Below, piece after piece: positions 1 through 7,821 of a stretch of DNA of 64,000 nt. The first letter of the stretch is position 1, and each line of letters starts with the position of its first letter. The stretch comes from Micavibrio sp. Lineage in GTDB: Bacteria > Pseudomonadota > Alphaproteobacteria > Micavibrionales > Micavibrionaceae. Below the pieces are notes generated by a model. That model saw only the letters and a list, made by a program, of their open reading frames with translations. It did no database searches and was not told the DNA's origin. The DNA is taken from positions 124,001 to 188,000 of the forward strand of contig BQJE01000005.1 of assembly GCA_021604545.1 (NCBI GenBank). The letters run 5' to 3'. A program made the translations under genes and the position numbers.

Positions 1-1
1 T

Positions 2-835
2 TTACTCTCGCGCGGGCAGGTTTTTGTCTTAAAGCGTCTGGATGATGAGGCGCTTGAAAAATTATTGGCCCGCGCCGAAAAAGAAGTGGGCCATAAGCTG
101 CCCCTTGATGAGCAGGCACGCAGCACCATGAAAGCTATGGCCGATGGTGATGGGCGTTATGTGCTTTCGATGGCCGAGCAGGTTCTGGATCAGGGTGAAT
201 TATTGGATACCGAAGGGCTGCTAAACCTTATACAACGCCGCGCACCGCTCTACGATAAAGGCGACGAGGCGCATTTTAATCTCATCAGCGCCTTTCATAA
301 ATCACTGCGGGCTAGCGATGCTGATGGCGCGTTATATTGGATGGCGCGGATGCTAGCGGGCGGCGAAGATCCTGCTTATATCCTGCGCCGCATGACCTGC
401 GTGGCCTCAGAAGATATTTCCAATGCTGACCCGCAGGCGCTACCGCTCGTCATTGCGGCCTGGGATGCTTACGAGCGTCTTGGGTTGCCCGAAGGTGAAT
501 TGGCAATGGCGCAGGCCTGCACTTATTTGGCATGCGCGCCCAAATCCAATGCCAGCTATATGGCGCTGAAGGCAGCGAAACGTGCTGCGCAGGATACAGG
601 CTCGTTGATGCCGCCCAAACATGCGATGAATGCACCGACGAAATTGATGAAAAAAGAGGGGTATAGTCTCGGCTATGAATATGACCATGACACGCCGGGC
701 GGTTTTTCGGGGCAGAGTTATTTTCCTGATGATCTGGAGCGGCAGGAATTTTATAAACCTGTTGAGCGCGGCTTTGAACGTGAAATTAAAAAACGATTGG
801 ATTATTGGTCAAAGTTGAGAGCAGACAAGTCTTAA
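2..835 (+). CDS. rarA: RarA/MgsA replication-associated AAA+ ATPase, C-terminal part (partial)
   Basis: The reading frame is open to the left edge, so the N-terminal AAA+ ATPase half (Walker A and B) lies outside the window and about 277 residues remain. The first visible residues (LLSRGQVFVL) match the sensor/arginine-finger segment of the clamp-loader-like ATPase. The lid and the C-terminal tetramerisation domain follow, with the family segments RRAPLYDKGDEAHFNLISAFHKS, ending in the Tyr/Phe-rich tail (YFPDDL...FYKP). In known members the protein acts in the cytoplasm at stalled replication forks and interacts with SSB. It converges on the transporter gene at 1003, with a palindromic repeat between them. 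The identification is firm; only the start is missing. Confidence 0.93.
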   Translation, partial: LLSRGQVFVLKRLDDEALEKLLARAEKEVGHKLPLDEQARSTMKAMADGDGRYVLSMAEQVLDQGELLDTEGLLNLIQRRAPLYDKGDEAHFNLISAFHKSLRASDADGALYWMARMLAGGEDPAYILRRMTCVASEDISNADPQALPLVIAAWDAYERLGLPEGELAMAQACTYLACAPKSNASYMALKAAKRAAQDTGSLMPPKHAMNAPTKLMKKEGYSLGYEYDHDTPGGFSGQSYFPDDLERQEFYKPVERGFEREIKKRLDYWSKLRADKS

Positions 836-839
836 GTTT

Positions 840-993
840 GTCATCCCCGCGGCCTTACGTAAGTAAGGCTTAAACAGCGGGGATCCAGAACAGAGCAAAG
901 CAAAGCAAAGCAAAGCAAAGCAAAGCAAAGCAAAGCTTGGCACATATGGATCCCGTTCGTGCAAATGCGCTGCGCGCATGCCAACGGGATGAC
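840..993. repeat. Composite palindromic repeat, copy 1, with an internal (CAAAG)8 array
   Basis: The outer arms are GTCATCCC at 840 and GGGATGAC ending at 993. Inner arms GCGGGGATCCAG and ATGGATCCC recur in the same order in the copy at 23330-23456. The loop contents differ between copies; here one loop holds eight tandem CAAAG units (896-935). The repeat fills the gap between two convergent genes and could fold into strong hairpins on either strand, so a bidirectional terminator role is possible but not shown. Confidence 0.8.
896..935. repeat. Pentanucleotide tandem repeat (CAAAG)8
   Basis: Eight perfect copies of CAAAG lie inside the first palindromic repeat. The second copy of the repeat has unrelated sequence at the same place. 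Perfect short arrays are prone to slippage, so the copy number may vary between strains. It is not in a gene, so no phase-variable protein is implied. Confidence 0.9.
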
Positions 994-1002
994 GGCGGTG
1001 TA

Positions 1003-1866
1003 TTAAAATCCGCTTCGTTCTTTTTCGATCAGATAAATGCCGCTGCCGATGATAATGGCCGCGCCCAGCATCATCCAGAGATCCGGCAGATCGGAAAAGA
1101 TTACATAGCCAAATACCAGCCCCCAGATCATTTGTGAATAATGCATGGGGGCAACGGCGGCGCTGGGTGTGCTGCGATATGCTATTGAGAGCGCTATTAC
1201 TCCGGTTGCGATGCCTATGCCACATATTACAAAAAGTAAAAAATGTTCTGTAGCCGGTATTTGTAAATCGTTCCATATAAGAGGAAGTGTTATAGCGGTT
1301 GTTCCGGCCACGGGAAAAAATCCCATACAAAACAGGCTTTCTCCCTGCATAGAACGTGAGACAATCCATTTAAGTGCAAGACAAAAGGCTGCCCCAAGCG
1401 GCAGCAACAAAGCGAAATCAAACCCCTCCCCTGTAGGACGCATGGCGATAAGGACGCCTGTGAATCCTAATGCGAGGGCTGTCCAACGCGCTGCTGTAAC
1501 TTTTTCCCTATAGATCAATATGGCGAGCAAGGTAGCAATAAAAGGCATGGCAAACACGATTGTATAAGCTGTTGTTAGCTGCAGGTTTTTAAAAGCATAG
1601 ACGATCATAACGCTGATCAGGAAATTCATAATCGTTCGCAGGATATGCAATCTTGCCATGCCAGGCGCAGGCTTTTTAAACCCTCCTATCCATGGAGAAG
1701 AAAGCAGAAGTACAATAGATGCCGCAGCCATAATATAGGCGACAATCAGTAAAACAGGATAACTGCCTATAAGAAACTTAGCCGAGGCATCGCTGATGGA
1801 AAAGCCACTATAGCCCAGTAGCGCTAGCGCAATCCCCTTTTGTGTGTTAGTTAAGTTTTTGAACAT
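1003..1866 (-). CDS. EamA/DMT-family transporter
   Basis: A 287-residue protein made almost entirely of hydrophobic segments (about ten helices), arranged as two EamA halves, as in the drug/metabolite transporter superfamily. The N-terminus (GIALALLGYSGFSISDASAKF) and the second half (APMHYSQMIWGLVFGYVIF) fit proteobacterial inner-membrane exporters of amino acids or S-adenosylmethionine, but the substrate cannot be read from the sequence. Its start is 21 bp from the divergent crcB start, so each promoter must lie at least partly inside the other gene. Its 3' end faces rarA across the palindromic repeat. The family call is strong and the substrate is unknown. Confidence 0.88.
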   Translation of the reverse strand: MFKNLTNTQKGIALALLGYSGFSISDASAKFLIGSYPVLLIVAYIMAAASIVLLLSSPWIGGFKKPAPGMARLHILRTIMNFLISVMIVYAFKNLQLTTAYTIVFAMPFIATLLAILIYREKVTAARWTALALGFTGVLIAMRPTGEGFDFALLLPLGAAFCLALKWIVSRSMQGESLFCMGFFPVAGTTAITLPLIWNDLQIPATEHFLLFVICGIGIATGVIALSIAYRSTPSAAVAPMHYSQMIWGLVFGYVIFSDLPDLWMMLGAAIIIGSGIYLIEKERSGF

Positions 1867-1887
1867 ACAACCTTTTAAGAGGTATTC

Positions 1888-2271
1888 ATGATTAGCACAA
1901 TAGGAGCGATAGCGGCCGGCGGGGCTATAGGGGCAACTTTACGCTATGGGGTCAATGTGGCTAGTGCGCATTTGTGGGGGACGGATTTCCCCTGGGCTAC
2001 GCTGACCGTCAATGTGTTAGGGTCGTTTGTCATGGGACTGTTGATTGCCGTATTTGCCCATCTCTGGCAACCGCCGCAGGAGGTGAAGCTTTTTCTGGTG
2101 ACTGGTTTTCTCGGCTCTTTTACTACCTTTTCAGCATTTTCTCTCGATGTGTCGGTGTTGTGGGAACGCGGGGCGTTGTTAGCCGCTGGCGGTTATGTGT
2201 TGGCTTCGGTGGTTTTGTCCGTTGCCGCTTTGTTTGCGGCATTATTAATTGTACGTAGTCTTGTTTCATGA
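1888..2271 (+). CDS. crcB: Fluoride efflux channel CrcB/Fluc
   Basis: A 127-residue, four-helix membrane protein of normal length for the family. The hallmark segments are present: GGAIGATLRYGVN near the N-terminus, TLTVNVLGSFVMGLL in helix 2, and TGFLGSFTTFSAFSLD in helix 3, which holds the Phe box and the conserved Thr-Phe-Ser residues. The protein works as an antiparallel dimer that exports cytoplasmic fluoride. An AAGAGG Shine-Dalgarno lies 6 bases before the ATG. The stop overlaps the next start by four bases (ATGA), so it is translationally coupled to the pseudouridine synthase gene. I saw no fluoride riboswitch in the 21-bp leader. Confidence 0.95.
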   Translation: MISTIGAIAAGGAIGATLRYGVNVASAHLWGTDFPWATLTVNVLGSFVMGLLIAVFAHLWQPPQEVKLFLVTGFLGSFTTFSAFSLDVSVLWERGALLAAGGYVLASVVLSVAALFAALLIVRSLVS

Positions 2272-3278
2272 GCGATGTCCGACACATAGAAGTATCCGAA
2301 GATGATGACGGCCAACGTCTTGACCGCTGGCTGAAAAAACATGTGCCGGAGATTCCTTATGTTCTCGCGCAAAAACTTATGCGCAAAGGCGCAATTCGGG
2401 TGAACGATAAGAAAGCCAAGCCGGATACACGCCTTGAGGCTGGCCAGGAGATACGCATTCCGTCCGTAGAAGAAGGTACGGGCCATAAAGAGAAAGCCAG
2501 GAAAGATAAGCCCAAAGATGGCCCCAAGCTTTCTTCTCAGGATATTGAGTATATAAAATCACTGGTGATCTATGAAGATGCCGATGTGATTGCGCTCAAT
2601 AAACCGCCCGGACTGGCCACGCAAGGCGGCACCAATATAAAACGCCATGTCGATGGCTTGCTCGATGGTTTAACCAATAAAAAAGGCGTCCGTCCGCGCC
2701 TTGTACATCGGTTGGATAAGGATACAAGCGGTGTGTTGTTGCTGGCGCGAAGCAGTCAGGCCGCAAAAGAGCTGGGGCGCATTTTCAAAAGCCGCGAGAT
2801 TAAGAAAATCTATTTTGCGCTCACAGCCGGTGTGCCGGAAGTACGTGAAGGGGAAATTAAAGCACCTTTGGCCAAGGCCGGTGGTGCCGGTAAAGAAAAA
2901 ATGTGCATTGATGAAAAAGAAGGCAAGATGGCCATCACTGAATATAGGGTATTGGAGCATGCGTTGAACAGAGCTGCCTTTGTGGCCTTTTGGCCGCGCA
3001 CCGGCCGCACGCATCAGATACGTGCTCATGCGGCGTTGGTTTTGGAGTGCCCTATTCTGGGAGATGGCAAATATGGTGGGCAGGATGCGATTGTAGAGGG
3101 CCTCAAGACGGAAAAGCGTGTCCATCTTCATGCTGCACGCATTGTCTGCCCACACCCTCTTCGGAAGGGAAAGCTGGATATAGCCGCGCCTTTGCCTCCT
3201 GAACTCAAGAAAAGCTGGAAATCCCTTGGCTTTGAAGGCTCCCATAAAGAAGACCCTTTCCCTGATATCCCTGCTTGA
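2268..3278 (+). CDS. rluC: RluC-type 23S rRNA pseudouridine synthase
   Basis: A 336-residue protein with an N-terminal S4 RNA-binding domain (about residues 10-70) and a RluA/RluC/RluD-family catalytic domain. The catalytic motif HRLDKDTSG supplies the nucleophilic Asp, and RTGRTHQIRAH and ILGDGKYGG are the other family motifs. RluC-type enzymes isomerise uridines in domain II/V of 23S rRNA. RluC and RluD cannot be separated by eye, but the neighbourhood (AsmA-like gene and ATP12 downstream) is common for rluC in alphaproteobacteria. Its start overlaps crcB by four bases. Confidence 0.88.
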   Translation: MSDVRHIEVSEDDDGQRLDRWLKKHVPEIPYVLAQKLMRKGAIRVNDKKAKPDTRLEAGQEIRIPSVEEGTGHKEKARKDKPKDGPKLSSQDIEYIKSLVIYEDADVIALNKPPGLATQGGTNIKRHVDGLLDGLTNKKGVRPRLVHRLDKDTSGVLLLARSSQAAKELGRIFKSREIKKIYFALTAGVPEVREGEIKAPLAKAGGAGKEKMCIDEKEGKMAITEYRVLEHALNRAAFVAFWPRTGRTHQIRAHAALVLECPILGDGKYGGQDAIVEGLKTEKRVHLHAARIVCPHPLRKGKLDIAAPLPPELKKSWKSLGFEGSHKEDPFPDIPA

Positions 3279-3309
3279 TTGCCGCCCGGTCCTCTTTATA
3301 ATCAATACG

Positions 3310-4389
3310 ATGACAGATGCAGAAGAAAAACAGGGGGAAATACCCAAGGAGAAACAAAGCTGGTTTATGACCCTTGCAAAGGTTACGTTTTTTTTCACGG
3401 CCTTCCTTTTGGTTATTTTTACTGTCATGGCCAATATGGGAGGCAGTAGCGATACACTTAAAAGTGCTATCGAGGAGTATATGGCAGGTTCTACTGGTTA
3501 TGAGGTTGAAGTAGAAACGCTTAACAAGATGACTTTCTTCCCTAGTATCAGCATTGATATCGAGCGTGTTCGGATGTTCGAGCCGGGTACAGATTTCGCG
3601 CCTGTTGTTACCATTGGCAGATTATACGGGGCTTTAGGCTTTCGTTCGGTTGCCTTTAGCGCAGGTGAAATAAAAGCTTTTGATCTTGATGAATTGCATG
3701 CACAGCCGGGTGTTTTGAATTCACAGGCCGTTTTTATTGAGAATATTGGTATTGTCGGCGCTGAGGACTCAGAAAAAGCCTTGCTTCAGGGGAGGGGGAA
3801 ACTGGGAGTGCATGACGTGTCGTTTCAGGTCGAAATGGAAATTGCAGGTGATGCCTATAAATTCGGCCCTGATCGGCCCTTCGAACTGACAGTGGGAGAT
3901 TTGAATGCACAAGGATACCTGGCTGATAGACGGGGTCGTATTCTCTTGCAGGATTTAAAAATCGGTATGCCGGATACTGTAATATCAGGAAAGCTGGATT
4001 TTATAAGAAAAGGAAAAGACAAGCTTCGTGTTGGCGGGGATGTTCGTTTTGGTGTTTCGGGTAATGGAAAACCAGATCTGTTGATTGAGCGCGTTGAAGG
4101 TAAAAGGCTTATTACCGGAGCTATAGAAGCATCTGTAGCAAATATCGAGGATATAAAGGGAGAGAAAAGTATATTGGCCGCGTATAAAAAGTTCAGAAAT
4201 ATTTTCGGGTATGAATCTTCAGAAGAAAAGACTGGAAGAGCGCTTGATCTGGATATTGAATTGACTACAGAGAGTGGGTGTATCCATCTGACGTCTAAAA
4301 ATATTGATGTGATTATAGATCAATTGTCTGAGGTCACAAAAATTCCATCAGCACAGCAAGTCGAACGCTATCCCTGTAGTGGACCTTAA
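3310..4389 (+). CDS. AsmA-like membrane-anchored protein
   Basis: A 359-residue protein with a charged N-terminus, one transmembrane helix (about residues 20-45) and a long, beta-rich presumed periplasmic part. It begins in the manner of AsmA proteins: the residues after the helix (SAIEEYMAGSTGYEVEVETLNKMTFFPSISIDIERVRM) match the AsmA N-terminal pattern in which a helix is followed by a first beta repeat. AsmA-family proteins affect outer-membrane lipid and protein homeostasis. A longer frame from 3226 would overlap rluC by 53 bases; the ATG at 3310 is preferred because it lies after the rluC stop. The family assignment is moderate and the function is inferred only from the fold. Confidence 0.6.
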   Translation: MTDAEEKQGEIPKEKQSWFMTLAKVTFFFTAFLLVIFTVMANMGGSSDTLKSAIEEYMAGSTGYEVEVETLNKMTFFPSISIDIERVRMFEPGTDFAPVVTIGRLYGALGFRSVAFSAGEIKAFDLDELHAQPGVLNSQAVFIENIGIVGAEDSEKALLQGRGKLGVHDVSFQVEMEIAGDAYKFGPDRPFELTVGDLNAQGYLADRRGRILLQDLKIGMPDTVISGKLDFIRKGKDKLRVGGDVRFGVSGNGKPDLLIERVEGKRLITGAIEASVANIEDIKGEKSILAAYKKFRNIFGYESSEEKTGRALDLDIELTTESGCIHLTSKNIDVIIDQLSEVTKIPSAQQVERYPCSGP

Positions 4390-4392
4390 TCT

Positions 4393-5100
4393 GTGAAACG
4401 CTTTTATAAACTTGTCTCTACAAAAAAAGAGCCGGGGGGCTTCGGTATTTGTCTCGATAGCAAGCCTGTGAAGACGCCTTCTGGTACATTGTTATTGGCA
4501 CCGACAGAAAATATGGCCAATGAAATTGTCAAAGAATGGGCAGAGCAGGAAGAACTTATTGTTCCCGATTCTATGCCGCTGACACAAATCCTGACCACTA
4601 GAATAGATCGCGTTTCAAAAGAGCGTGAGGCTATGAGCGAAGCGGCCATGAAATATCTGGATACCGATCTTTTGTGCTACCACGCCGAGCAGCCGCCAGA
4701 TTTGGTAAAGCTTCAGCAAGAGTCCTGGGCCCCATGGCTGGACTGGTTTGAAGGCAAGTTTGGTATGGCTCTGCAAACGACAACGAGCTTGTCTGCTCTT
4801 AGGCAGGAAGAAAGTATTCATCATACCGTTCTGGATCATATTGAATCGGCAACAGATGATGAATTTACTGCCTTGCAGTTGGTTGTTTCTCTTTCAGGCT
4901 CTCTTGTGCTTGGTCTGGCATTTTCCGAAGGGGATGTTACGCCTGAACAGGTCTTTAACGCCGCCCATGTTGAAGAACAGCATAAGGCTGCAATATACCA
5001 CGAAGACCTTCATGGCCCTGATCCGATGGAAGAAAAAAAGCAGGAAGCCATGAAAAAGGACCTGCAGGCAGCCGCAGTATTTCTTAAATTTTTGAAGTAA
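4393..5100 (+). CDS. ATP12-family F1-ATPase assembly chaperone
   Basis: A 235-residue protein matching the ATP12 family throughout: FYKLVSTKK near the start, LDSKPVKTPSGTLLLAPT, then AEQEELIVPDSMPLTQI and DTDLLCYHAEQP. In mitochondria Atp12 binds the F1 alpha subunit before assembly. Bacterial members are largely confined to alphaproteobacteria, which supports the taxonomic guess. Translation starts at GTG 4393, three bases after the previous stop, suggesting co-transcription with rluC and the AsmA-like gene. The last gene of this run is followed by a 330-bp non-coding stretch holding a structured RNA. Confidence 0.92.
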   Translation: MKRFYKLVSTKKEPGGFGICLDSKPVKTPSGTLLLAPTENMANEIVKEWAEQEELIVPDSMPLTQILTTRIDRVSKEREAMSEAAMKYLDTDLLCYHAEQPPDLVKLQQESWAPWLDWFEGKFGMALQTTTSLSALRQEESIHHTVLDHIESATDDEFTALQLVVSLSGSLVLGLAFSEGDVTPEQVFNAAHVEEQHKAAIYHEDLHGPDPMEEKKQEAMKKDLQAAAVFLKFLK

Positions 5101-5134
5101 TTTCATTTCCTTAAAAATTTTTCTGGCAAAAAAT

Positions 5135-5140
5135 TATACT
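5135..5140 (+). promoter_or_regulatory. Possible -10 element for the structured RNA
   Basis: TATACT (one mismatch to TATAAT) lies about 10 bases before the first hairpin of the RNA candidate. No convincing -35 is seen at 16-18 bp, so this is weak. Confidence 0.3.
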
Positions 5141-5147
5141 CTATGAC

Positions 5148-5346
5148 ATATTGAGGCGTCGGCAGATAGCTGCCGCTTTGGTTTAACAATGATGTGGAAA
5201 TAACAATGGCGTATTTTATTACACCAATACTTGCAGGAGGCTGGGTGTCCAGGGCACTCGGCAAACACTTGTTATTTCCGGGATAAGTTCACCATTGATT
5301 TGAACCGTTCTAAGCCCGGAAACTCAAGAAAACCGGGCTTTTTTAT
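5148..5346 (+). ncRNA. Unidentified structured RNA (about 200 nt) with its own terminator
   Basis: This stretch between ATP12 and the ABC exporter has no convincing gene but a strong fold. It has a perfect hairpin CGGCAG/CTGCCG (5160-5165 with 5170-5175). A long interrupted stem follows: GGTT 5180-5183 with AACC 5303-5306, CAATG 5187-5191 with CATTG 5293-5297, and a perfect 10-bp arm GGAAATAACA 5196-5205 with 5270-5279. Inside are smaller hairpins (GTATT/AATAC and TTGC/GCAA enclosing GGGTG/CACTC). A Rho-independent terminator closes it at 5312-5344. A long stem around a loop-rich centre resembles 6S RNA in outline, but I do not recognise the sequence. A riboswitch-type attenuator for the exporter is the main alternative. 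Confidence 0.55.
5312..5344 (+). terminator. Rho-independent terminator
   Basis: AAGCCCGG (5312-5319) and CCGGGCTT (5333-5340) form a perfect 8-bp stem followed by a run of T. It lies about 90 bases before the ABC exporter start, so it either ends the structured RNA or works as an attenuator for the exporter. Confidence 0.85.
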
Positions 5347-5432
5347 GTTCCAAACAGGATTTTTTTTTCAACATTTTATCCTCTTAAAACATTACCAGCC
5401 CGGCCGCGGTTAGCTGTTTGTAATGATATGAA

Positions 5433-7244
5433 ATGGATAAGACAATGTTTGAGAAGGTTAGTAGAAAAGACGTTTGGGATTTTTCGTGGCACTACTGGGG
5501 TAAAAGACCTCTGACGGGCGCGATCATGATTGCCTTATTGGTAATGGCTACCATCATCGACACTTTTATTCCGGTTTATACGGGAAAAATTGTTGATGCC
5601 TTGGTAACATACGGCCCTGAAGATGCAGAGGCTCTGCCAAAAGTGCTTTTTTACTTTGGGATATTTGTTACGCTGGGGTTTGCGTATAATGTCCTGCGCT
5701 ATGTGTCTATTTCCATCTGGGCCTGGTTTGCCGTGCAATGCCTGCATGAACTTTTGACTGATGCTATGTGCAAAGTGCAGCGTTTCAGCGCCGATTGGCA
5801 CGCCAATGCCTTTGCTGGCGGAACGGTGCGCAAGATTACACGCGGCATGTGGGCGTTCGATGTCTATGGCGATACGCTCTTTATGGGCCTTGTCCCCGCT
5901 GGCGTGATCATGGTTTCGATGACAATTATGCTGTTGGTGAAGTTGCCAATGGTTGGTCTGTTTGTCGCTGCCATGATAGCCATATATTGCGTTGTTAGTA
6001 TCTGGATGTCGCTGGTCATTTTGGCTCCAAAATTTAAACGGGCTGCCAAAGCCGACACACAAGTCGGTGCGGTTCTGGCCGACATCATCACAGGAAATGC
6101 CACAGTGAAATCCTTTGGCGCGGAACAACGCGAGGAACGTTTGTTTGGTCGTGTTTCCCACCGTTGGAAATTACGCAGCCAGAAGGCATGGTTAACCGGA
6201 GAGATAGGTAACCTTGTTCGCGGTATGCTGCGTATGACCATGTTGGGCGGCATGATGGCTGTGACCATTTGGCTTTGGACACAAGGCCGCGCAACACCCG
6301 GTGATATTGCGCTGTCGCTGACTAGTTTCTTTGTCGTTGGAGGTTATTTACGCGATATCGGACAACATATCGCCAATCTGCAGCGCTCTGTCAGTGAAAT
6401 GGAAGATGTGATTGCGTTTCAGCTCTATAGAGATGATCTGAGCGATAAGCCGCAGGCTCAGGCGATTGAAGTTACGCAGGGCAAGATTGCTTTCGATCAT
6501 GTGCGCTTTACCTATAAGGGCCAGAACAAGCCTTTGTTTGATGATTTCTCTGTGGTTATCAAGCCGGGTGAAAAGGTCGCGTTGGTTGGTTATTCCGGCT
6601 CGGGTAAAACCAGTTTTGTTAAACTGGTGCAGCGTCTTTATGACGTTGATGGCGGTGCAGTGCGTATTGATGACCAGAATGTTGTTGATGTGACGCAGGA
6701 ATCTTTGCGCAGTAATATCGCGCTGGTGCCACAGGAGCCTATCCTGTTCCACCGCTCTCTTGCAGCCAATATTGCCTATGGCCGACCCAATGCGAGCATG
6801 GATGAAATTATTGCAGCGGCCAAACAGGCTTATGCGCATAATTTTATTTGTACGTTGTCAGAAGGCTATAACACGCTGGTGGGTGAGCGCGGCGTGAAGC
6901 TTTCCGGTGGCGAGCGGCAGCGCGTGGCGATTGCCCGTGCCATTTTGTCTGATACAAAAATCCTGGTTCTGGATGAAGCGACATCCAGTCTGGATTCTGT
7001 GTCAGAACATTACATACAGAAGGCGCTTGCGCATTTGATGGAAGGCCGTACCACAATTACTGTGGCGCACCGTTTATCAACGATTCAAAATGCTGACCGG
7101 ATTTTGGTGTTTGATCAGGGCCAGATTATAGAGCAGGGCCGCCATGAAGAGCTGATTGCCCGTGATGGTTCTCATTACGGCAGGCTTTATGAGATGCAGG
7201 CGCTTGACCTGATGGGTGAAATAGAAGGAGAAGCCGCGGAATAG
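5433..7244 (+). CDS. ABC exporter, fused permease and ATPase (MsbA/ABCB type)
   Basis: A 603-residue half-transporter. Residues 1-330 hold six transmembrane helices (type IV exporter fold). The nucleotide-binding domain has Walker A GYSGSGKTS (about residue 385), signature LSGGERQRVA, Walker B ILVLDEATSSLDS and an H-loop in TVAHRLSTI. All catalytic motifs are intact, so it should be an active homodimeric inner-membrane exporter. The substrate is unknown; lipids, peptides or drugs are all possible. It follows the structured RNA and terminator and may be controlled by them. The start could also be the ATG at 5445. It converges on the small membrane-protein gene with a 27-bp gap. Confidence 0.9.
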   Translation: MDKTMFEKVSRKDVWDFSWHYWGKRPLTGAIMIALLVMATIIDTFIPVYTGKIVDALVTYGPEDAEALPKVLFYFGIFVTLGFAYNVLRYVSISIWAWFAVQCLHELLTDAMCKVQRFSADWHANAFAGGTVRKITRGMWAFDVYGDTLFMGLVPAGVIMVSMTIMLLVKLPMVGLFVAAMIAIYCVVSIWMSLVILAPKFKRAAKADTQVGAVLADIITGNATVKSFGAEQREERLFGRVSHRWKLRSQKAWLTGEIGNLVRGMLRMTMLGGMMAVTIWLWTQGRATPGDIALSLTSFFVVGGYLRDIGQHIANLQRSVSEMEDVIAFQLYRDDLSDKPQAQAIEVTQGKIAFDHVRFTYKGQNKPLFDDFSVVIKPGEKVALVGYSGSGKTSFVKLVQRLYDVDGGAVRIDDQNVVDVTQESLRSNIALVPQEPILFHRSLAANIAYGRPNASMDEIIAAAKQAYAHNFICTLSEGYNTLVGERGVKLSGGERQRVAIARAILSDTKILVLDEATSSLDSVSEHYIQKALAHLMEGRTTITVAHRLSTIQNADRILVFDQGQIIEQGRHEELIARDGSHYGRLYEMQALDLMGEIEGEAAE

Positions 7245-7271
7245 TTTTCTTATAGTTTTCTGGGGCTTCTC

Positions 7272-7811
7272 CTAAAACCAGTTTTTTGGGTTAGCAACAC
7301 GGTATCCGCTAAGCGCCCGCGATAGCCCACGTGAAAAGCGAATAATAAAATACAGCAATATCGGAAGTGCACTGATTGCCATGGCGATCATAAACACCTG
7401 CGCGTTTATACTTATAAATCCGTCCATGCAGGGTTTGATAACATTCATAAGCCCCATCATATCTTCATTTTCAGCCAGTTTTGCTGCGTTGGACATTAGA
7501 CTCTGGGAGCAGGGCTCTAGTGGTGTATTGTCAATTCTGGACAACATATAGGCGCTCGCAACAACCATGGTCAGAATAGAAAACAAGCCGCCGATCCAGA
7601 TCGTGCGGATAATATAAATCATATGGTTTTCCTGCAAGCTTGAAGGCTCAGCGCCTTTGCGCATTATATAGGCGGCAATCAAAACACCCAGGAAAAGTAT
7701 TGAAGCCACCAGCGCCACGATTGCAGAAGGCACCAGCATCAAAACCAGCGAGGCGCCAAAAGCGCTGTAGAGCTGAAGTACTTTTTTCTGTTCTTTGCTT
7801 TCTTCTGTCAT
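7272..7811 (-). CDS. Small membrane protein, DUF4870-like
   Basis: A 179-residue protein with about four transmembrane segments: two near the N-terminus, one mid-protein and one near residue 150. The C-terminal motif (RFSRGLSRALSGYRVANPKNWF) resembles the end of DUF4870-type membrane proteins, where a Gly-Tyr/Pro-Tyr motif follows the last helix. A hydrophilic loop between helices carries two Cys. The ATG at 7811 lies 10 bp after the mutL stop; a longer start at 7847 would overlap mutL. It is probably co-transcribed with mutL. No function can be assigned and the family match is from memory of the motif only. Confidence 0.65.
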   Translation of the reverse strand: MTEESKEQKKVLQLYSAFGASLVLMLVPSAIVALVASILFLGVLIAAYIMRKGAEPSSLQENHMIYIIRTIWIGGLFSILTMVVASAYMLSRIDNTPLEPCSQSLMSNAAKLAENEDMMGLMNVIKPCMDGFISINAQVFMIAMAISALPILLYFIIRFSRGLSRALSGYRVANPKNWF

Positions 7812-7821
7812 CGCTCTTTTT

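Noticed and set aside
896..935. CRISPR array
   Set aside because: The unit is 5 bp without spacers; it is a simple tandem repeat. No cas genes are in the window.
937..1137. 66-codon plus-strand ORF
   Set aside because: Begins in the palindromic repeat and is antisense to the transporter gene.
809..1369. 186-codon minus-strand ORF over the repeat and the transporter gene
   Set aside because: It runs through the CAAAG array in another frame of the transporter gene; the product has no family features.
2670..3434. 254-codon antisense ORF within the pseudouridine synthase gene
   Set aside because: Shadow of rluC; the encoded protein has no recognisable domain.
5231..5413. 60-codon ORF in the gap before the ABC exporter
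   Set aside because: It runs through the stem arms and terminator of the structured RNA; the peptide is low-complexity and there is no Shine-Dalgarno.
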